NCBI RefSeq assembly: GCF_001426565.1
Contig: NZ_LMFA01000006.1
Span: 24,580 to 88,579, forward strand
Length of the DNA stretch: 64,000 nt
Source of the DNA: Rhizobium sp. Root482
Lineage (GTDB): Bacteria > Pseudomonadota > Alphaproteobacteria > Rhizobiales > Rhizobiaceae
Reading direction: 5' to 3'
Shown in pieces: positions 27,010 through 36,792 of this stretch. The first letter of the stretch is position 1, and every line of letters starts with the position of its first letter. Under the pieces are notes generated by a model. That model had not been told where the DNA came from. It did not search any database and worked only from the letters and a program-made list of their open reading frames with translations. Made by a program: the position numbers and the translations under genes.

Positions 27010-28035
27010 ATGGCCGTTGACCTGTCCGCACTGGCATTCGCAATCGTCGATATTGTGGGCGTGATCGGCATCCTTGTCTGGCATGTTCAGGGCAAGGATC
27101 GACCAACGGCGCGCCTCATCGTCCAGATCCTGTTCTTTGCAGCAATGACCGCGACATTCCTGTCGCAGGGTATCCTTCCGTTTCGCGTGACAACAGGTGA
27201 GCTTGAAGGGTTGACCTCCTATCTCGGGAAATCCGCGCGCGTTCTCTGGTGGGTCCAGTTCGCCTGGGCAACGATCGGCTTTGTACGCCTCTACATTGTG
27301 CTCGACCGCCGGCCGCAGGAGGCGCGACTGATCCAGGATCTGATCGTCGCTGGCGTTTATCTGGGCGTTACGCTTTCCATCATCGGCTTCGTGTTCGGCG
27401 CACCGATCGGCACGCTCGTTGCCACCTCCGGCGTAGTCGCCATCATCCTTGGCCTTGCCCTCCAGAACACTTTGGGCGACCTGTTCTCTGGCGTTGCCCT
27501 CACACTGGGTCGCCCGTTTTCAATCGGCGACTGGATCCAGCTAGGCGACGGCACAGAAGGACGCGTCATCCAGAACAACTGGCGCTCGACACAGATCCTG
27601 ACGCCGGCACATAACGTTGTTGTTCTTCCCAACAGTGCGCTCGCCAAACTCAGTCTCACCAACCTGACGCGACCGGATGAATCGCACCTCGTCATATTGG
27701 CCATCCGCATTGCGGCCGACCGACAGCCATCCGCCATCGAAGCAATTTTGTTGTCTGCACTGGAAGATTGCCGGTTCATTGTTCAGGAGCCGAAGCCAAT
27801 CGTGGCATTCAAGGGGATCGATGCGATCGCAATCGATGTCGAATTGCTGTTCCGCGTGACCAGCCCTGCGAACCGAGTGCCGGCGCGCAACGAGATCATC
27901 GATGTCGTCAGCCAACACTGCGCGACCCATGGTCTCGGCTTTGCAATGCCGGCGCATGCCTATCTCGTCGTCGCTGGTCAGGGTGACAAGACGGAGGAAC
28001 CCAGATCGGTCCGCGCTCTACCCCGCGCGCTTTAG
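27010..28035 (+). CDS. MscS-family mechanosensitive channel
   Basis: 341-residue membrane protein with about four hydrophobic segments (near residues 5-25, 40-55, 75-95 and 115-150) followed by the MscS pore helix and beta domain: GVVAIILGLALQNTLGDLFSG and PFSIGDWIQL. The C-terminal alpha-beta domain is complete. It may release solutes under osmotic or redox stress. Its last 18 bp overlap the convergent rrf2 gene. Confidence 0.88.
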   Translation: MAVDLSALAFAIVDIVGVIGILVWHVQGKDRPTARLIVQILFFAAMTATFLSQGILPFRVTTGELEGLTSYLGKSARVLWWVQFAWATIGFVRLYIVLDRRPQEARLIQDLIVAGVYLGVTLSIIGFVFGAPIGTLVATSGVVAIILGLALQNTLGDLFSGVALTLGRPFSIGDWIQLGDGTEGRVIQNNWRSTQILTPAHNVVVLPNSALAKLSLTNLTRPDESHLVILAIRIAADRQPSAIEAILLSALEDCRFIVQEPKPIVAFKGIDAIAIDVELLFRVTSPANRVPARNEIIDVVSQHCATHGLGFAMPAHAYLVVAGQGDKTEEPRSVRALPRAL

Positions 28036-28506
28036 CACCCAATCGAACGTTCCGGCCCAGATGCCCGGATCGATTTCCTGCTCCAGCGTTTTCCCAAGGT
28101 CGGCAAACGTAACCTTGCGAAGCGCAGTGCGCCACGCTTCGTCGGCCTCCCACATGATCCGTGCAATCGCACACGAACCGCTCTCACAATAGTCCTTGGG
28201 TCGGCAGGGATTGTTGGCACGGATGTTCTGGCAGACGAAGGTCCGGCCTTTCCCCTCCACTGCTTCAACGACATCAAGGAAGGTCAGCTCTGCCGGTGCC
28301 TTTGCAAGTCGATAGCCGCCCGAAGGGCCAAGCGTCGTATGGACGAGGCCTGCCTGCGACAGGCTCTGAAGTGCCTTTGAAAGATATTCCTTCGGAAGCC
28401 CATGCAGTTCTGCCAGCGCCTTGGTCGACAGATAGCGCCCGTCAGGCAGGCCGGCGAGAATGGCGCAACAGTGAAGTGCCCATTCGACTTGGCTTTTGAG
28501 TATCAT
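28018..28506 (-). CDS. Rrf2-family regulator with a four-cysteine (Fe-S type) motif
   Basis: 162-residue Rrf2 regulator. Helix-turn-helix in LSTKALAELHGLPKEYLSKALQSLSQAGLV and wing GPSGGYRLAK. The cysteines VCQNIRANNPCRPKDYCESGSC fit an iron-sulphur or redox-sensing site, unlike the single-cysteine Rrf2 at 9391. A box matching the ahpD-operon operator lies 22 bp upstream of its start, so it probably represses itself and the convergent operon in response to redox or NO stress. Confidence 0.88.
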   Translation of the reverse strand: MILKSQVEWALHCCAILAGLPDGRYLSTKALAELHGLPKEYLSKALQSLSQAGLVHTTLGPSGGYRLAKAPAELTFLDVVEAVEGKGRTFVCQNIRANNPCRPKDYCESGSCAIARIMWEADEAWRTALRKVTFADLGKTLEQEIDPGIWAGTFDWVLKRAG

Positions 28507-28527
28507 GCGGTGGGAACCTCGGATCGG

Positions 28528-28548
28528 AATTAAGGATACATGATATCC
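28528..28548. promoter_or_regulatory. Rrf2-type operator before rrf2
   Basis: AATTAAGGATA-N3-GATATCC, 18 of 21 bases identical to the box at 25123-25143 and 22 bp upstream of the rrf2 start. Supports autoregulation. Confidence 0.6.
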
Positions 28549-28719
28549 CTATTTTGAATCGCTGTAAATACAGGCGATTGTTGGACCATCTGGCCCGGCA
28601 TGCCAGATGTCGATCATACGGCTATCGATTGATTTCGTTGCGATGCATCGCAACGAGCCGTGTCGGAACATCTTGCGGATGTACGGCCATCCCGACGGGA
28701 ATGGCCGTAAGTTGCCTGC

Positions 28720-29697
28720 TCAGCCCGGACGACCACCCAGCGACAAGCCGGTCAACTGCTCCGAAACCAGCCAGAGCCGTTCCGCCACCTGCGGATCCAT
28801 GGCCCAAGGCGCCACACCTTTGGTGCCGTCCGTCTCCGCTTGCGGCAGGGCAACCTCGCAATCTTCGCAATAGACGCCGCCGATACCGTCGAGTTCGGGC
28901 CGCGTTGCTGCCCAGACGCTCGTTGCCGCTCCTTGTTCCGGCGTCTTGAGATCGCGCGATGGATCGACCCGGCGTTCGCCATTCTCGTCATAGACATCGA
29001 AAGAATTGATCTCGTCTTCGCTGAGATGGCGGGCGAGATCGGTCAGGATGACGCCGGGGTGCAACGAAAATGCCCGCACACCAAGCCCTGCTCCACGCCG
29101 ATCAAGCCCCAGCGCGAACAGCGCGTTTGCCGTCTTCGCCTGGCCATAGGCCTGCCACTTGTCATAGGGGCGCGTCTTGAAATCAATGTCGTCGAAATCG
29201 ACCGGCCCGAGCTGATGACCGCGCGACGACACAGAGATGACCCGCGCGTTACCGGCTTTGACCAGCACGGGCCATAGGCCCGCAACCAGCCGGAAGTGGC
29301 CGAGATGATTGGTGGCAAACTGGCTCTCGTGCCCAGCCTGATCCCGGGCAAGCGGCGTCGCCATGATGCCGGCGCTGTTGACCAGGATTGAGATCGGTAT
29401 GCCCGCCGCAACGATCCTGCCAGCAAAGGCGGCAACCGATGCGGGATCCGCAAGATCCATCGCTGCGATGGCAACATTGTCGATACCGGCAAGTGTGCGT
29501 TCGGCCTTTTCGCGATTGCGGGCCGGTACGATGACATGAGCACCGGCACCAGCCAGCGCGCGCGTCGTCTCGATGCCGAGACCGGAATAGCCACCGGTGA
29601 CAATTGCCGTCTTGCCGGAAAGGTCGATACCCTCGGTAACCTCGCGCGCCGTGCTGGCCGCGCTGAACCGGGATCCAATAGGTTTCTGTTCGGACAT
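28720..29697 (-). CDS. Short-chain dehydrogenase, retinol-dehydrogenase-like
   Basis: 325-residue SDR. Cofactor motif TGGYSGLG, NSAGIM, serine of VISVSSRGH and the YGQAKTAN Tyr-x3-Lys are visible. Length and the long C-terminal part (YCEDCEVALPQ) match oxidoreductases of the WWOX/retinol-dehydrogenase-like group. GGAGTAACAAC precedes the ATG. Divergent from the AraC gene at 29789, which probably regulates it. Confidence 0.85.
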   Translation of the reverse strand: MSEQKPIGSRFSAASTAREVTEGIDLSGKTAIVTGGYSGLGIETTRALAGAGAHVIVPARNREKAERTLAGIDNVAIAAMDLADPASVAAFAGRIVAAGIPISILVNSAGIMATPLARDQAGHESQFATNHLGHFRLVAGLWPVLVKAGNARVISVSSRGHQLGPVDFDDIDFKTRPYDKWQAYGQAKTANALFALGLDRRGAGLGVRAFSLHPGVILTDLARHLSEDEINSFDVYDENGERRVDPSRDLKTPEQGAATSVWAATRPELDGIGGVYCEDCEVALPQAETDGTKGVAPWAMDPQVAERLWLVSEQLTGLSLGGRPG

Positions 29698-29788
29698 GTT
29701 GTTACTCCTTCATTTGTGGCTCTGGTGTCCCTCCCCTATATCGGGTAGGCTCTCGGAGCTCCCCGCCTGCAGGATCCGGATTTTTGTC

Positions 29789-30730
29789 GTGATCGTCCAA
29801 AATATCCACGACCCTCTATCCGACGTGCTCAGCGCCATCGATGCGCGGGCGCTGTTCTCCGTGCGTTTTGCAGCCGGAGGCGCGTGGTCTGTTGCTTTTC
29901 CACCACCGGGCTACCTGAAATTCAATGCGGTCCGCGAAGGCGGTGCCTGGCTGATCTCGGAGGGAGAGGCGCCGTTGCGCATTGAAGCGGGCGATTGTCT
30001 TGTGGTCAGCGGCAAGGCGTTTACGCTTTGCAGCGATCCCAACGTGAAGCCGATAGCGGCGGCAGAGGTATTCGCCGGGGGCAATCTGGATGTCTCAGTG
30101 GGCGATGGTCGGAATTTTGTGCTCCTCGGCGGGAGCGTCAACCTCGACACCGTCGACGGATCACTCCTCACCGACGCCCTGCCGCCTGTGGTCGTGATCA
30201 ACCGCGAAGAGGCCGGACCGATTGGCTGGTTGCTCGAACAGTTGGATCTGGAGTGGAACAGCACCGCGCCGGGCGCTCGCATCGCCTGCAACGACCTGCT
30301 GCGGCTGGTGTTTATCCATGTCCTGCGTGCCTATATGACGCGCCAGACATCACAGCATCCCGGCTGGCTCGCCGGCCTTGCGGATGCCCGCCTGGCGCCG
30401 GCACTACGGGCCATCCACGCCGATCCGTCGCGCCGCTGGACGGTAGAGGCACTGGCGTCTCTTGCCGGCCAGTCCCGCTCGGGATTTGCCGAGAAATTTC
30501 GCACAACCGTCGGAGCATCGCCTATCGACTATCTTGCGAACTGGAGGATGCGGCTTGCCGCCGCCCGGTTGCGGCGCGGCAACGAGCCACTGCCACGGAT
30601 TGCACAGTCGCTCGGCTACGCGTCTGACAGCGCTTTTGCTGCCAGCTTCCGCCGCGCCCTCGGCCAATCACCCGCGCGTTACCGTAGTCTGTATCGCGAC
30701 GCAATGCACAGTGGGGCGATCGACTCTTGA
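29789..30730 (+). CDS. AraC-family regulator with cupin_6-type sensor
   Basis: 313-residue regulator. N-terminal cupin-like sensor (LSDVLSAIDARALFSVRFAAGG, GAWLISEGE) and C-terminal double helix-turn-helix (VEALASLAGQSRSGFAEKFRTTVG, IAQSLGYASDSAFAASFRRALG). The GTG at 29789 is chosen because family members start VIxQNIHDPLSDVL; the frame is open further upstream into the divergent promoter. Likely activates the SDR gene on the other side of the 91-bp gap. Confidence 0.87.
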   Translation: MIVQNIHDPLSDVLSAIDARALFSVRFAAGGAWSVAFPPPGYLKFNAVREGGAWLISEGEAPLRIEAGDCLVVSGKAFTLCSDPNVKPIAAAEVFAGGNLDVSVGDGRNFVLLGGSVNLDTVDGSLLTDALPPVVVINREEAGPIGWLLEQLDLEWNSTAPGARIACNDLLRLVFIHVLRAYMTRQTSQHPGWLAGLADARLAPALRAIHADPSRRWTVEALASLAGQSRSGFAEKFRTTVGASPIDYLANWRMRLAAARLRRGNEPLPRIAQSLGYASDSAFAASFRRALGQSPARYRSLYRDAMHSGAIDS

Positions 30731-30885
30731 CTGCCGCTTGGCTGAACGAGTGCGCCGGGAGATGCAGAATTTCAGCAAGTCATCATTGTTTGCGACCGCT
30801 TTCAATATGGACCCACTCCGCATCATACGCCTGGAAGGAATCTGAACCTGCGACCCTGTCCTCCACAGTGCAATCTTGGTGGCTA

Positions 30886-31785
30886 TCAGCTATCTCGCAC
30901 AGCGTGCCCACGGATCAGGTCTATGAATGCCCGCAGTTTGGAGGGCATATGCCGCCGCTGAGAGAAATAGAGACTGAGACCCGGATAAGACGGGGACCAA
31001 TCTTCGAGAACTGGAATGAGGTCGCCCGAAGCGATGTGTGTGCCGAGTGCATGTTCCCCTAGATAGGCAAGGCCGAAGCCGGCAAGGGTTGCCTCGAGTA
31101 TCAGGTCCGACGCATCGAATATCAGGTGACCCGAGACATCGATCAAAAAGGTCTCTCCGCGCTTTTCGAATTCCCAGCGATAAAGCCTTCCGCCTGTCAT
31201 GCGCATCTGAATACAGCGATGCCGGGACAGGTCACTGGGCACAACAGGCTTGTCGCGACCTTCGAAATATTTCGGAGATCCGACAACGAAAGAGCGCATT
31301 TTCGATATGATGGGCACCGCGACCATGTCGGGGGAAATCGCCTCGGTGAGACGAATGCCGGCATCGAACCCCTTGCCGATCACGTCGACCAACGCATTCT
31401 CGGTGACGACTTCCAGCTCCACTTCCGGATAGCGGCGGGCATATTCCAGCAGAAGCGGTTGGAGCAGGATGCGCGCCGCGCCCGGCGCCATGTTCAGCCG
31501 CAGTCTTCCCGAGGGCCGATCGGAATGTTCTCCCACATTCTCGATGGCTTTTTCCAGCGTCTGCAAGGCCGGCACGATTTCGGACAGGAACTGCTCCCCT
31601 GCCGCGGAAAGGGCTACGCTGCGCGTGGTGCGGTTGAACAGCCTGACGGCAATGCGCTCTTCCAATGCGGCGATCGCATGGCTCAAAGCCGATGAGGACA
31701 TGCCGAGCTCCCGCGCAGCAGCTCGGAATCCGCCATGACGAGCCACCGCAGCAACGGCCTCCAGTTCGATGAGACTCGCCCTCAT
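30886..31785 (-). CDS. LysR-family transcriptional regulator
   Basis: 299-residue LysR regulator (EAVAAVARHGGFRAAARELG and SSSALSHAIAALEERIAVRLFNR recognition region) with a full effector domain. Divergent from the aldehyde dehydrogenase gene with 98 bp between starts. It resembles the AaeR/DsdC-like broad group that controls nearby oxidoreductases; inducer unknown. The 155 bp behind it, up to the convergent AraC gene, hold nothing recognisable. Confidence 0.88.
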   Translation of the reverse strand: MRASLIELEAVAAVARHGGFRAAARELGMSSSALSHAIAALEERIAVRLFNRTTRSVALSAAGEQFLSEIVPALQTLEKAIENVGEHSDRPSGRLRLNMAPGAARILLQPLLLEYARRYPEVELEVVTENALVDVIGKGFDAGIRLTEAISPDMVAVPIISKMRSFVVGSPKYFEGRDKPVVPSDLSRHRCIQMRMTGGRLYRWEFEKRGETFLIDVSGHLIFDASDLILEATLAGFGLAYLGEHALGTHIASGDLIPVLEDWSPSYPGLSLYFSQRRHMPSKLRAFIDLIRGHAVRDS

Positions 31786-31883
31786 TGCGCGATCCAGTTC
31801 ATCAGCTCGTCCAATTTTGTCCTACTACTCGCAACACATAACGCATGCCATTTTCCCCGTGAAGTCATTGCAGGAGAAACGAC

Positions 31884-33299
<1,416 letters not shown>

Positions 33300-33310
33300 G
33301 GAGCGAATCC

Positions 33311-34048
33311 ATGACGAAGAAGCCGATTGCACTGATTACCGGCGCCAACAAGGGACTGGGCAAAGAGGTTGCCCGCCAGCTCGGCGGGCTCGGAATGCGG
33401 GTCTATCTTGGCAGCCGGGATAGCGAGCGCGGACAAGCCGCGGCGGATGACCTGGCGAAGGAAGGAGCGGATGTGATGGCGATTGCGCTCGACGTCACCG
33501 ATGACGCAAGCATCGTGGCCGCGGCACGACACATCGAAGACCGGGAAGGATTGCTCGACATTCTCGTCAACAATGCGGGCGTCCTCTATCGTGTGCCCGC
33601 GCTTGAGACGGACGCGGCCAACATGCTTGCAACCTACGACGTCAACGTCTTTGGCACTGTACGCACGATCAGTTCATTCCTGCCACTACTGCAAAGATCG
33701 CCGCATCCGAGGATCGTCAATATCACCAGCACCAGCGCCTCCCTGACGCTGACCAGCAATCCGGAAACGCCTTTCGGTCAGTCGGACACCATCATTGCCT
33801 ACGCCTCGTCCAAAGCCGCCGTGACAATGATAAGTCTGCAATATGCCAATGCCTTCCGGCGTCACCCCTCGCATTCCCATATAAAGATCAATGCGGCGAC
33901 GCCGGGCCATATCGCAACCGATCTCAACGGTCATGCCGGCACGCGTACGGTGAAACAAGGTGCGAAAATCGTCGTGGACCTGGCGACACTTCCCGACAGT
34001 GGCCCCAGCGGGGGCTATTTTAACGACGATGGTCCGCTGCCTTGGTGA
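33311..34048 (+). CDS. Short-chain dehydrogenase/reductase
   Basis: 245-residue SDR, carbonyl-reductase-like. ITGANKGLGKEVARQLG binds the cofactor, NNAGVL is structural, and ITSTSASL with YASSKAAV provide the catalytic residues. Directly after the aldehyde dehydrogenase. Its 3' end is followed within 7 bp by the operator of the downstream TetR gene. Confidence 0.87.
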   Translation: MTKKPIALITGANKGLGKEVARQLGGLGMRVYLGSRDSERGQAAADDLAKEGADVMAIALDVTDDASIVAAARHIEDREGLLDILVNNAGVLYRVPALETDAANMLATYDVNVFGTVRTISSFLPLLQRSPHPRIVNITSTSASLTLTSNPETPFGQSDTIIAYASSKAAVTMISLQYANAFRRHPSHSHIKINAATPGHIATDLNGHAGTRTVKQGAKIVVDLATLPDSGPSGGYFNDDGPLPW

Positions 34049-34054
34049 AAATTA

Positions 34055-34076
34055 TTCTTGACTGTTCATTCCAGAA
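34055..34076. promoter_or_regulatory. TetR operator upstream of tetR
   Basis: Palindrome of form TTCTnGA-N8-TCnAGAA, 18 bp before the tetR start. It is an inverted copy of the site at 34681-34702 (20 of 22 bases the same), so the two sites bracket the tetR gene. Confidence 0.6.
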
Positions 34077-34093
34077 TGGCTATCTCCATCCCT

Positions 34094-34666
34094 ATGGCAA
34101 GGATCAAGGAATTCGACAGGGACAAGGCGCTGGATTCGGCGTTGGGTGTCTTCCGGGAGCACGGTTTCGACGGGACATCGACGGAGATGCTGGTTACGGC
34201 CATGAAGATCGGCCGGCAGAGCCTGTACGACACGTTCGGCGACAAATGGGCCCTCTATCGCCTCGCGGTGGAGCGCTATGCATCCGCAGAGACCGAAGCG
34301 CACATTCGCGAATTGCGCAGCAGTGGACGCGCGATTGATGGCATTTCCGCAATGATGAATCGGGTGGTGGCGCAAGCGGATCGGGCGTGTCTCGGTGTCA
34401 ACTCGATCTGCGAATTCGGCCAGAGCCGCCCCGATCTGACAGAGGTGCATCTTGCGGCCGATCATCGGCTGCGACACGCAGCAAGGGAGTGCATCAGTCA
34501 GGCTCAGGACGCCGGGGATCTGGACCAATCGGTGTCGCCAGATGCGGTGATTGATTTTCTTATTGCCAGCATCGCCGGCATTCGGATTGCTGCGCGCGGG
34601 GGTGCCGGGCCAGAGGTGCTGCAGTCCCTCGCACGGTTGGCGCTCCGCGCACTCATGCCACGGTAA
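34094..34666 (+). CDS. TetR-family transcriptional regulator
   Basis: 190-residue TetR repressor with helix-turn-helix TSTEMLVTAMKIGRQSLYDTFGDKWALY. ATG 34094 (MARIKEFDRDKAL) is the family-type start; earlier in-frame starts fall inside the operator. Flanked by two near-identical palindromes, one before itself and one before the oxidoreductase gene downstream, which argues for autoregulation plus control of that gene. Ligand unknown, probably a quinone or electrophile given the target. Confidence 0.88.
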   Translation: MARIKEFDRDKALDSALGVFREHGFDGTSTEMLVTAMKIGRQSLYDTFGDKWALYRLAVERYASAETEAHIRELRSSGRAIDGISAMMNRVVAQADRACLGVNSICEFGQSRPDLTEVHLAADHRLRHAARECISQAQDAGDLDQSVSPDAVIDFLIASIAGIRIAARGGAGPEVLQSLARLALRALMPR

Positions 34667-34680
34667 AAAATTTTCCCCAA

Positions 34681-34702
34681 TTCTGGAACAAACAGTCAAG
34701 AA
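34681..34702. promoter_or_regulatory. TetR operator upstream of the quinone oxidoreductase
   Basis: TTCTGGA-N8-TCAAGAA, half-sites TTCTnGA inverted. Ends 10 bp before the ATG at 34713 and overlaps its ribosome site region. See also 34055-34076. Confidence 0.6.
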
Positions 34703-34712
34703 AGGACTGAAA

Positions 34713-35678
34713 ATGAAAGCAGCGGTCATGAACGGCATCGGGGACACCGATGTCATGGAAGTCGTCGAACATCCTGAGCCCGATGCAGCACCGGGACATG
34801 TTCTCGTCGAGATTGCCGCGGCAGGCGTGAATTTCATGGACATTGGTGTCCGGCAAGGCATGGCCTGGACCGAGATCGCAAATCCCAAAATACTCGGCGT
34901 CGAGGGTGCAGGTCGCGTTCTCACAGTTGGCGACGGCGTGACGGATTTCTCCGCGGGTGATCGCGTGGCCTGGGTCTACGCTCCAGGAAGCTACGCGGAG
35001 CGGATCTCGATACCCGTCAGTTCCTTGGTTCGCCTGCCTGATTTCGATGACCGGACAGCGGCCGCAATCATGATGCAGGGATTGACGGCGAGCCACTTCG
35101 CCACCGATTTCTACCCGGTTCAGCCGGGCGACATTGCACTGGTCCACGCCGCCGCCGGAGGCGTCGGCCTGCTCCTGACGCAGATCATCCGGCTGCGAGG
35201 CGGTCGTGTCATCGGGCGTGTTTCTTCTGAAGACAAAGTCGCCATCGCCAAACAGGCAGGCGCCGAGCATGTCATTGTCGATCGCCGGGGAGACTTCGCG
35301 CAGCAGGTCCTGAGTTTGACGAACGACAGGGGTGTCGATGTTGTCTATGACGGCTCTGGCCCCACGACGTTTCAGGGTTCTCTCGATAGCCTGCGCCGTT
35401 CGGGGACCTTTTGCTGGTACGGCCCCGTTCTGGGCGGGCCGGGTCTCCTCGACATCATGAGCCTGCCGAGAAGCATCAAGATCGGCTACGCGGTCTTCTC
35501 CGACCATGTTTACGCACCGGATCGCCTTCGCGCCCGCACCACCCAGCTTTTCGACTGGGTTCGGGATGGTTCCCTGAAGATCAACATCGGAGGAAGCTAT
35601 CCTCTTGAAGACGCCGCTTCGGCCCACGCGGACATGGCAAGCCGGCGCACGACCGGCAAGTTGCTGCTCGTACCCTAG
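34713..35678 (+). CDS. Zinc-independent quinone oxidoreductase (NADPH:quinone reductase, MDR family)
   Basis: 321-residue medium-chain reductase. N-terminal GroES-like part (MDIGVRQGM, LGVEGAGRVLTVGDGVTDF) and Rossmann motif HAAAGGVGLLLTQII. No zinc-ligand cysteines, as in QorA-type reductases that reduce quinones or enals with NADPH. ATG 34713 follows AAAGGACTGAAA. The upstream palindrome and adjacent TetR suggest induction by electrophiles. Confidence 0.88.
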   Translation: MKAAVMNGIGDTDVMEVVEHPEPDAAPGHVLVEIAAAGVNFMDIGVRQGMAWTEIANPKILGVEGAGRVLTVGDGVTDFSAGDRVAWVYAPGSYAERISIPVSSLVRLPDFDDRTAAAIMMQGLTASHFATDFYPVQPGDIALVHAAAGGVGLLLTQIIRLRGGRVIGRVSSEDKVAIAKQAGAEHVIVDRRGDFAQQVLSLTNDRGVDVVYDGSGPTTFQGSLDSLRRSGTFCWYGPVLGGPGLLDIMSLPRSIKIGYAVFSDHVYAPDRLRARTTQLFDWVRDGSLKINIGGSYPLEDAASAHADMASRRTTGKLLLVP

Positions 35679-35712
35679 TCGGCTTTTGAGCGCGCCATCC
35701 CCCGCATTCTGC

Positions 35713-35743
35713 CCTGGCTCCGCAATTCGAGAGAGGAGCCAGG
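35713..35743. terminator. Bidirectional stem-loop between convergent genes
   Basis: Perfect 9-bp stem CCTGGCTCC/GGAGCCAGG with a 13-base loop between the convergent quinone-reductase and hydrolase genes. T-runs are weak on both sides. Confidence 0.5.
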
Positions 35744-35788
35744 TCGGTCGTTTGCGCCTTGGCCAGTGCCATATCGACAACGACCTGC

Positions 35789-36727
35789 TCAGTCCTGCTT
35801 CAGCACCCGCTCGAGCCAGCCGTTTCGCGCAGCGATGCAGGCGCGGGCAAGATCGGACTGAGGGGCGATATCGTAAAAGCCATGGAAGGCTCCGCCCCAG
35901 ACATGCAGTTCGCATTGACCGCCCGATGCCAGAATTCTGACGGCATAGTCGATGGCCTCATCGCGAAAAACTTCGCACGCGCCGACATCGATGAAGGTTG
36001 GCGGCAGCCCGGAAAGATCGGTGGCCCGCGCCGGTGCGCTATAGGGCGAAACCTCGACGCCGCCGCAGTCCTTTCCAAGCACCGCCTGCCAGGCAGTCCT
36101 GTTGCTGGTCGTGTCCCACACCCCGACACCATCAAACAAGCTGGCAGACGTCGTGCTGTTTCGATCGTCGATCATAGGGCACTGCAGCAACTGGCCCAAC
36201 AATCGCGGACCGTTTCGGTCTCGTGCCAAGAGCGCCGTGCCCGCCGCGAGCCCGCCGCCACCGCTCCCGCCGAAGATCACCAAACGATCTGGATCGAACT
36301 TCAGCTCGGCCGAATGCGACGCCATCCACAAGAGGCCTGCGTAGCAGTCTTCTACCGGAACTGGCGCCAGCCGGTATTCGACCGTCACACAGACCGCGTC
36401 ATGTTTGATCGCCCAATCAACCAGGGGAGCAGCACCGGCAAAGCGATTGCCCATGACCATGCCGCCGCCATGCAGGAAATAGATCGCGGGGCCGATCTGT
36501 TCATGGCATTTGCGGGTGATGACAGAAACCACGAGCTCGCCGCCCTCATGACCCGGGATCCGGTGATCGACGCAATCGACAGGATGATCCTGCAGCAGAT
36601 CCTCTCGGATTGGACTGCTTATTGCTCGGAAATAGGGCAACCGATCTAGCGTCATCCCGGTCGGCACGAAATCGCCAATCGATGCCAGAACGTTGGCGAG
36701 TTGAGGGTCGTAGACTGGTTGGGACAT
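35789..36727 (-). CDS. Alpha/beta hydrolase, hormone-sensitive-lipase (HSL) family esterase
   Basis: 312-residue esterase. Oxyanion motif FLHGGGMVMG and nucleophile FGGSGGGGLA (GxSxG, with Gly where most family members have Asp-Ser-Ala) are visible, and WGGAFHGFYD carries the catalytic histidine. No signal peptide, so cytoplasmic. Likely hydrolyses short-chain carboxyl esters. Upstream lies an ABC-F gene in the same direction with 65 bp between them. Confidence 0.85.
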   Translation of the reverse strand: MSQPVYDPQLANVLASIGDFVPTGMTLDRLPYFRAISSPIREDLLQDHPVDCVDHRIPGHEGGELVVSVITRKCHEQIGPAIYFLHGGGMVMGNRFAGAAPLVDWAIKHDAVCVTVEYRLAPVPVEDCYAGLLWMASHSAELKFDPDRLVIFGGSGGGGLAAGTALLARDRNGPRLLGQLLQCPMIDDRNSTTSASLFDGVGVWDTTSNRTAWQAVLGKDCGGVEVSPYSAPARATDLSGLPPTFIDVGACEVFRDEAIDYAVRILASGGQCELHVWGGAFHGFYDIAPQSDLARACIAARNGWLERVLKQD

Positions 36728-36792
36728 GATTGCTTCCGTGTCTGGAGAAAATGGCAGAGCGAACCAGTGAGCGCCTTTATCGGGTTGTCCGG

